From Streptomyces canus 299MFChir4.1 (GTDB taxonomy: Bacteria > Actinomycetota > Actinomycetes > Streptomycetales > Streptomycetaceae): DNA of 64,000 nucleotides. The notes under the pieces were generated by a model. It had not been told where the DNA came from. It did no database searches and saw only the letters and a program-made list of their open reading frames with translations. Of this stretch, positions 60,087 to 64,000 are shown in pieces. Numbering within the stretch: the stretch's first letter is position 1; every line of letters begins with the position of its first letter. Made by a program: the position numbers and the translations under genes. The stretch is taken from contig NZ_KB911592.1 in the NCBI RefSeq assembly GCF_000383615.1, positions 124,001 to 188,000 of the forward strand, given 5' to 3'.

Positions 60087-60595
60087 GACGCCTCCTCCTC
60101 GGTCTCCGTGGATTCCTCGGTCTCCGTGGATTCCTCGGTCTCCGTGGATTCCTCGATCTCCGTGGATTCCTCGACCGGGGCGAACGCGAACGTCATGACC
60201 TCCGTGCCGTCGTCCTGCACGGTGTAGGGCACCAGCGTCAGCCGCATGTCCTGCCCGATCCGCAGCTTCTCCGGGTCGGGTTCGGTCAGTCGCGCCTCGA
60301 CCAGCAGCTCGCCGGGGAGCTCGATGTATCCGACGGAGTACGGCTCGAAGGCTTCGGGGCCGTCGTACGGCGGGGACGGCGGGCGGAAGTCCTGGGTCGT
60401 GAACGTCCACAGCGTGCCGCGGTCCGCCAGGAGCCGTTCCTTCGACTCGTCGCCGGCGCACCGGACACAGGTCGCGGCGGCCGGGAAGCTCACCAGGCCG
60501 CACACCCTGCACTCGGAACCGATCAGCCGGAGGGGCATGGCGGCGGGCGGCCAGGTGAACAGGCCCTCGGCGACGGGGCGTTGTGCCGTCGTCAT
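60083..60595 (-). CDS. DUF35 OB-fold protein with acidic repeat tail
   Basis: 170 aa. Zinc ribbon CRVC and CVRC (about 29-44), then the OB fold GTLWTFTTQDFRPPSPPY, SVGYIELPGELLVEARL. The last 25 residues are repeats of EESTET ending EEEAS, encoded by four 18-bp units at 60101-60172. It should dock on the coupled Ltp2-like protein. The acidic tail is absent from the DUF35 at 45101. ATG 60595 is chosen as it directly follows the SDR stop (TGAGATG). Confidence 0.84.
   Translation of the reverse strand: MTTAQRPVAEGLFTWPPAAMPLRLIGSECRVCGLVSFPAAATCVRCAGDESKERLLADRGTLWTFTTQDFRPPSPPYDGPEAFEPYSVGYIELPGELLVEARLTEPDPEKLRIGQDMRLTLVPYTVQDDGTEVMTFAFAPVEESTEIEESTETEESTETEESTETEEEAS
60101..60172. repeat. 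Four 18-bp tandem repeats in the DUF35 gene
   Basis: Units GGTCTCCGTGGATTCCTC at 60101-60118, 60119-60136 and 60137-60154 are identical; 60155-60172 differs by one base (GATCTC). In frame, each encodes six residues, EESTET or EESTEI. Confidence 0.92.
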
Positions 60596-60596
60596 C

Positions 60597-61508
60597 TCAG
60601 GCTCCGTTCCGGTTGCCCAGGACATCGGCGTTCGGAGCCGCCTTGGCCACCAGGTTCGGGACGACGGAGGACAGCTCCTCCGGCGCCCAGCGGGCGTCGG
60701 CACTCGCGGTGGGGCCGTTGACCCAGCCCTCCAGGACCGTGATGCGGTTGCCGACGACGCCGAACACCCGGCCGGTGACCTCGCGCGAGGCGGCCGAGCC
60801 CAGCCACACCACCAGCGGCGAGATGGCCTCGGGGGTGAGGTCCTGGCTCTCGGCGGCCTGCTTCATCATCTCTATGTCGTCGGTCAGCCGGGTCAGCGCG
60901 GTGGGCGCGATGGCGTTCACCGTCACGCCGTAGCGGGCGAGTTCGGCGGCGGCGATGAGGGTGAGGCTGCCGATGCCGGCCTTCGCGGAGCCGTAGTTGG
61001 ACTGGCCGGGGTTGCCGAAGATGCCGGACGGGGAGGTCGTGTTGATCACCCGGGCGTCGTTGTCCTGACCGGACTTGGCGCGCTCGCGCCAGTACGCGGC
61101 CGCGTGGCGCAGGGTGGCGAAGCTGCCCTTGAGGTGGACGGCGATCACGCTGTCCCAGTCCCGCTCGGTCATCGACACGATCATCCGGTCGCGCAGGATG
61201 CCGGCGTTGTTGACCAGTACGTCGAGGCCGCCGTAGGTGTCGACGGCCTGCTGGACGAGCCGGCCGGCGCCCTCCCAGGTGGAGATGTCGTCCGTGTTGG
61301 CGACCGCCTCGCCGCCTGCCGCGACGATCTCGTCGACCACGCTCTGCGCGGGCCCGGCGGAGGCGCCGGCGCCGTCCCGTCCGCCGCCCAGGTCGTTGAC
61401 GACGACCTTCGCCCCGTGCGCGGCGAACGCCAGGGCGTGCGCCCGGCCGATCCCGTTGCCGGCACCGGTGACGACCGCGATCCGGCCTGCGACCACTCCT
61501 TCAGACAT
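60597..61508 (-). CDS. MFE-2/Hsd4A-like (3R)-hydroxyacyl-CoA dehydrogenase
   Basis: 303 aa paralogue of 53861: TGAGNGIGRAHALAFAAHGA, VVNDLGGG, NNAGILRDRMIVSM, IAVHLKGSF, INTTSPSGIFGNPGQSNYGSAKAG. ATG 61508 has GGAGG within the leader; an in-frame ATG at 61523 would put that ribosome site inside the gene. Third gene of the seven-gene leftward operon. Having one such enzyme in each of two operons suggests two successive oxidation rounds (inference). Confidence 0.87.
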   Translation of the reverse strand: MSEGVVAGRIAVVTGAGNGIGRAHALAFAAHGAKVVVNDLGGGRDGAGASAGPAQSVVDEIVAAGGEAVANTDDISTWEGAGRLVQQAVDTYGGLDVLVNNAGILRDRMIVSMTERDWDSVIAVHLKGSFATLRHAAAYWRERAKSGQDNDARVINTTSPSGIFGNPGQSNYGSAKAGIGSLTLIAAAELARYGVTVNAIAPTALTRLTDDIEMMKQAAESQDLTPEAISPLVVWLGSAASREVTGRVFGVVGNRITVLEGWVNGPTASADARWAPEELSSVVPNLVAKAAPNADVLGNRNGA

Positions 61509-61531
61509 GCTCAATTCCTCCATCGGAAAGG

Positions 61532-62242
61532 TCAGTTGGCCTCGGCGAGCAGGACGCGCGGGTTGTCGCTGCCGCAGCCGCACCGGCCCACGACGACGCG
61601 TCCGGTGATGCCGAGCGGTGTCTCGGGCAGGGACGCGGTGCGCTCGTCCCCCGCGGCCACGGTCAGTTGTCCGTCCCGCTCGCCGAACCGCCATTCGGCG
61701 GCGTTGACATGGGCGCCGCTGCGTTCGGGGCACTCCAGTGCGAGAGCCGGCCCCATCGCCGAGATCACGGAGGCGGTCACCCCCACGGCACGCAGGAGGG
61801 GTACGGCGGCGGGCCTGGCCAGCACCACGGGCGTGGACCGGAACATCTCGCCGATGTCGGCCGAGCCGGCGAGCCCCTCCAGGGTCTCCGCCGACAGGCC
61901 GATCACGGCGTGCGGTGTCAGTTCGCGGTGGAAGACGGCGGTGCGGCGGTGGTCCCAGCCCATCGCCTCGGCGATGCCGTACGGCACCTTCAGCGTGCGC
62001 AGGGCGCCGATCACCGCACGGCCCCAGAAGCCCTCGAAGCCGGAGGCGGTCAGCAGGGCCCGCTGCCCGGCCGCGAGACCGTGCTCGCGCAGCCGTGCGG
62101 TGACCCACTCGGTGTCGCGGGCGAGTTCCGCCCAGGTCAGCTCCAGGTCCCGCAGGCCGTCGGCGGTGGGGAAGCGCAGGAGGTAGGCGAGTTCGGGGCG
62201 GGGAAGCGTCCTGGCACGGGCCAGGGTGTCGGCGCGGGCCAT
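61532..62242 (-). CDS. Small PaaK/AMP-ligase-related protein lacking the P-loop
   Basis: 236 aa. Composition and strand pattern (TWAELARDTEWVTARLREHG, RALLTASGFEGFWGRAVIGALRTLKVPYG, ITGRVVVGRCGCGSDN) resemble parts of the phenylacetate-CoA ligase family, including the Cys-rich element near the end, but there is no SSGTTG-type loop. It directly follows the full PaaK-like gene, coupled by ATGA. Possibly a regulatory or acyl-binding partner; function unknown. Confidence 0.6.
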   Translation of the reverse strand: MARADTLARARTLPRPELAYLLRFPTADGLRDLELTWAELARDTEWVTARLREHGLAAGQRALLTASGFEGFWGRAVIGALRTLKVPYGIAEAMGWDHRRTAVFHRELTPHAVIGLSAETLEGLAGSADIGEMFRSTPVVLARPAAVPLLRAVGVTASVISAMGPALALECPERSGAHVNAAEWRFGERDGQLTVAAGDERTASLPETPLGITGRVVVGRCGCGSDNPRVLLAEAN

Positions 62243-63564
62243 CAGGTCTTCACCACCCGGGGGAACTTGGCGACGCTGGTCATGGTCTTCAACAGGTCCT
62301 CCTCGGTGCGCATGTCGAGCACCGGCTTGACTCCGGTCCGCTCGCGCACGGCCTCGCTCAGGCGCCCGGCCAGGGCGTCGACGTCGCCGGTGAGATGGGG
62401 GTCGTAGCCGACGCGCAGCCGCAGTTCGTCGACCTCGCGCCGGTCCCGGACGATCTGGAAGACCCCCGCGACGGTCTCCGGCTGGTCCTCGACCGCCTGC
62501 CACACGTCCCGCAGGACGACGGAGCGTCCCTGGACTACCGTCTCGTCGCCGCGCCGCCCGGCCACCCACATGCGGGCGTGGGTGCGGCCGCAGCCGCAGG
62601 TGTCGCGGGAGAGTCGGACAAGGTCTTCGCTGCGGTAACGGATCAGCGGCGCGGCCCGGTTGTCCAGGTCGGTGGCGACCAGTTCGCCGAGGTCGCTCTC
62701 GGGGACGTCGTGCCAGCCGTGCTCGTCGACCTCGACGCACTCGGCGAAGACGGTGTCCTCCCACAGGTGGAAGCCGTCGTGCTCGCGGCACTCCCAGGCG
62801 GTGCCGGTGTCGGCGGCGCTGGTGTACTCGTAGACGTCGATACCCCAGTCGTCGCGGATCCGCTCGCGCATCTTCCGGCTGAGGGGCTGGCCGGCGCAGG
62901 AGGCGCCCTTGAGGGAGGAGAAGGCCTCCCTCAGGTCGGTCTTCTCGGCCAGGTGCTCCAGCTCCACCATCTGCGGATACATCATCTGCAGGTAGGCGGG
63001 TCGGTAGGTGCGCAGGGCCTCGACGACCTCGGGCATGTTGCCCATCCAGGTGTCGACCTCGATGACCACCGCGCCCAGCGCCTGGAAGCCGGCGTCCATG
63101 AAGTTGCGGAAGGTGCCGGGCGGGCTCAGGACTCGGTCGCCGGGCCTCAGGCCCAGCTCCCACAGGTCCCGTACCTGTGCGGTCACCAGGGGCGGGGCGT
63201 CCTGCCAGATCTCGGCGAAGAACTCCGGGTCGCCGGTGGTTCCGGAACTGGAGGAGACCGAGGTCAGCTCCTCGACCGGGACGCAGAGCAGGCCGGCGAA
63301 GGCGTCCCCGGTGCGGCTCCGGTAGGCGCGGATCATGTCCTTGGTGATGAACGGGATGCGTGCCCGGAAGTCCTCCAGGGACCGGATGTCGCGCGGGTGG
63401 ACCCCGTGCTCGTCCCACAGCTCGCGGTAGAAGGCCGAGTTGGCGTAGGCGTACTCGACGAGCTCCAGGAGCTGTTTCTCCTGCCGCGCGCGCAGTTCCT
63501 GGCGCGGCATGGTCTCCACGTGGGGCTCGAAGTACCTGTCAGCGGTGTCCCTGTCACCGACCAT
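62242..63564 (-). CDS. Phenylacetate-CoA ligase-like enzyme (PaaK family)
   Basis: 440 aa PaaK-type ligase. YYAYANSAFYRELWDEHG-type N-terminus (seen as YANSAFYRELWDEHG), FITKDMIRAYRS, SSSSGTTGDPEFFAE (P-loop near 110), VYEYTSAADTG, RYRSEDLVRLSRDTCGCGRTHARMW with the typical Cys motif. Activates an aryl or alicyclic acid to its CoA ester. First gene of the seven-gene leftward operon; the divergent promoter with etfB carries an AT-rich element at 63661-63693. Confidence 0.85.
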   Translation of the reverse strand: MVGDRDTADRYFEPHVETMPRQELRARQEKQLLELVEYAYANSAFYRELWDEHGVHPRDIRSLEDFRARIPFITKDMIRAYRSRTGDAFAGLLCVPVEELTSVSSSSGTTGDPEFFAEIWQDAPPLVTAQVRDLWELGLRPGDRVLSPPGTFRNFMDAGFQALGAVVIEVDTWMGNMPEVVEALRTYRPAYLQMMYPQMVELEHLAEKTDLREAFSSLKGASCAGQPLSRKMRERIRDDWGIDVYEYTSAADTGTAWECREHDGFHLWEDTVFAECVEVDEHGWHDVPESDLGELVATDLDNRAAPLIRYRSEDLVRLSRDTCGCGRTHARMWVAGRRGDETVVQGRSVVLRDVWQAVEDQPETVAGVFQIVRDRREVDELRLRVGYDPHLTGDVDALAGRLSEAVRERTGVKPVLDMRTEEDLLKTMTSVAKFPRVVKT

Positions 63565-63660
63565 GGCGCCTCCTTGCGGCTCAGTGCCCAGATCTTCCAG
63601 CTATCAGCGCAATCAGTCAACCAATTCGACGGATTAGACGAGGGGCTCGCACTCTGTCGA

Positions 63661-63693
63661 TCTATATAGTTAACTATTAGAACTCATTCAACC
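63661..63693. promoter_or_regulatory. AT-rich operator, divergent PaaK-like/etfB
   Basis: TCTATATAGTTAACTATTAG then AACTCATTCAACC. The core ATAGTTAACTAT (63666-63677) is a perfect 12-bp palindrome, and CATTCAAC recurs at 34603 and 37225. It ends just before the AGGAGGG ribosome site of etfB. Confidence 0.7.
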
Positions 63694-63707
63694 ACAGGAG
63701 GGCTGCC

Positions 63708-64000
63708 GTGAAGATCGTTGTCTGCGTGAAGCACGTGCCCGACGCCACGGCGGACCGCACCTTCACCGAGGACGGCACCACCGACCGGGCGTCGGTGGAC
63801 TCACTGCTGTCCGAACTCGACGAGTACGCCGTCGAACAGGCCCTGCGCCTGGCCGAGTCGGACGCGGACGCCGAGATCAGCTATCTCACCGTCGGACCCG
63901 ACGACGCACGTGATGCCCTGCGCAAGGCCCTGGCCATGGGCGGCGACGCGTCGATCCATGTCAGCGACGAGGACATCGAGGGCAGCGACGCGTTCGGTAC
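63708..64000 (+). CDS. etfB: Electron-transfer flavoprotein beta subunit, partial
   Basis: First 97 codons, cut by the right edge. KIVVCVKHVPDATADRTF, LDEYAVEQALRLAE, YLTVGPDDARDALRKALAMGGD are the EtfB N-terminal signature. ETF accepts electrons from acyl-CoA dehydrogenases and passes them to the quinone pool. GTG 63708 with AGGAGGG 6 bases upstream. Placement at the end of an island with eight acyl-CoA dehydrogenases, behind the same type of AT-rich element, makes it probably a dedicated ETF. Confidence 0.92.
   Translation, partial: MKIVVCVKHVPDATADRTFTEDGTTDRASVDSLLSELDEYAVEQALRLAESDADAEISYLTVGPDDARDALRKALAMGGDASIHVSDEDIEGSDAFG

Noticed and set aside
63575-63625. Second operator between the PaaK-like gene and etfB (AATCAGTCAACC region)
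   Set aside because: Only AATCAGT matches other sites; the rest is not AT-rich enough to claim.
1-64000. Insertion sequences, prophage, tRNA or rRNA genes
   Set aside because: No transposase, integrase, phage structural or structural-RNA sequence was recognised in the window.

Overview
The window reads as chromosomal DNA of a Streptomyces-like actinomycete. GC content is very high, GTG starts are common, neighbouring genes are coupled by 1-4 base stop/start overlaps, and it carries a conservon (roadblock/DUF742/GTPase signalling operon) and a FadR-type GntR regulator pair. From about 0.8 kb to the right edge it is one large catabolic island built around acyl-CoA chemistry. It holds 8 acyl-CoA dehydrogenases, 6 crotonase-fold enzymes, 6 short-chain dehydrogenases, 2 CaiB-type CoA-transferases, a MaoC hydratase pair, several CoA ligases of two families, 5 thiolase-fold proteins with 3 DUF35 domains, and the start of an electron-transfer flavoprotein operon.

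Layout: 1-220, 3' end of a BRCT-domain gene. 221-799, terminator hairpins only. 0.8-8.3 kb, a branched-chain-amino-acid-type ABC importer (lipoprotein, LivF, and a single LivH-LivM-LivG fusion) sharing an operon with a LuxC/LuxE-like acyl reductase and acyl-activating pair. 8.4-15.2 kb, leftward operon of two SDRs, two thiolases and an HMG-CoA-synthase-like/DUF35 fusion, divergent from an acyl-CoA dehydrogenase. 15.3-16.15 kb, a degenerate array of about 35-bp repeats. 16.2-17.7 kb, NfeD-like protein and flotillin. 17.8-21.5 kb, DUF2889 protein, crotonase, first GntR regulator, amidohydrolase. 21.7-26.6 kb, leftward operon (thioesterase, crotonase, MaoC pair, CoA ligase, degenerate serine hydrolase). 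26.7-40.3 kb, CoA-transferase, paired acyl-CoA dehydrogenases, SnoaL-like protein, GH1-like pseudoenzyme, GMC oxidoreductase, crotonases, F420-type LLM protein. 40.3-45 kb, second GntR regulator and a decaying conservon. 45.1-63.6 kb, two leftward operons and one rightward operon of beta-oxidation-type genes, ending in phenylacetate-CoA-ligase-like genes. 63.7 kb onward, etfB.

Working model (inference): the importer brings in a carboxylate, or a compound oxidised to one by the GMC oxidoreductase and aldehyde dehydrogenase. Ligases make the CoA thioester, paired acyl-CoA dehydrogenases desaturate it into the local ETF, the MaoC pair hydrates, MFE-2/Hsd4A-like SDRs oxidise, and thiolases or Ltp2-type retro-aldolases with DUF35 partners shorten the chain. 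This resembles the logic of actinobacterial steroid side-chain catabolism. No ring-opening oxygenases lie in the window, so the substrate is unknown.

The most striking signal is non-coding. Almost every promoter region of the island carries an isolated AT-rich element built from TAGNTAA half-sites, standing out from the surrounding very GC-rich DNA. Fifteen copies were located by eye. They precede importer, catabolic, regulator, conservon and etf genes and are absent from the flotillin and BRCT genes. The two GntR paralogues have identical recognition-helix residues, so a single locus-wide operator family read by both is the simplest hypothesis. Three genes are visibly broken (cvnA, cvnC, doxX-like), and two hydrolase-fold proteins have lost catalytic residues.
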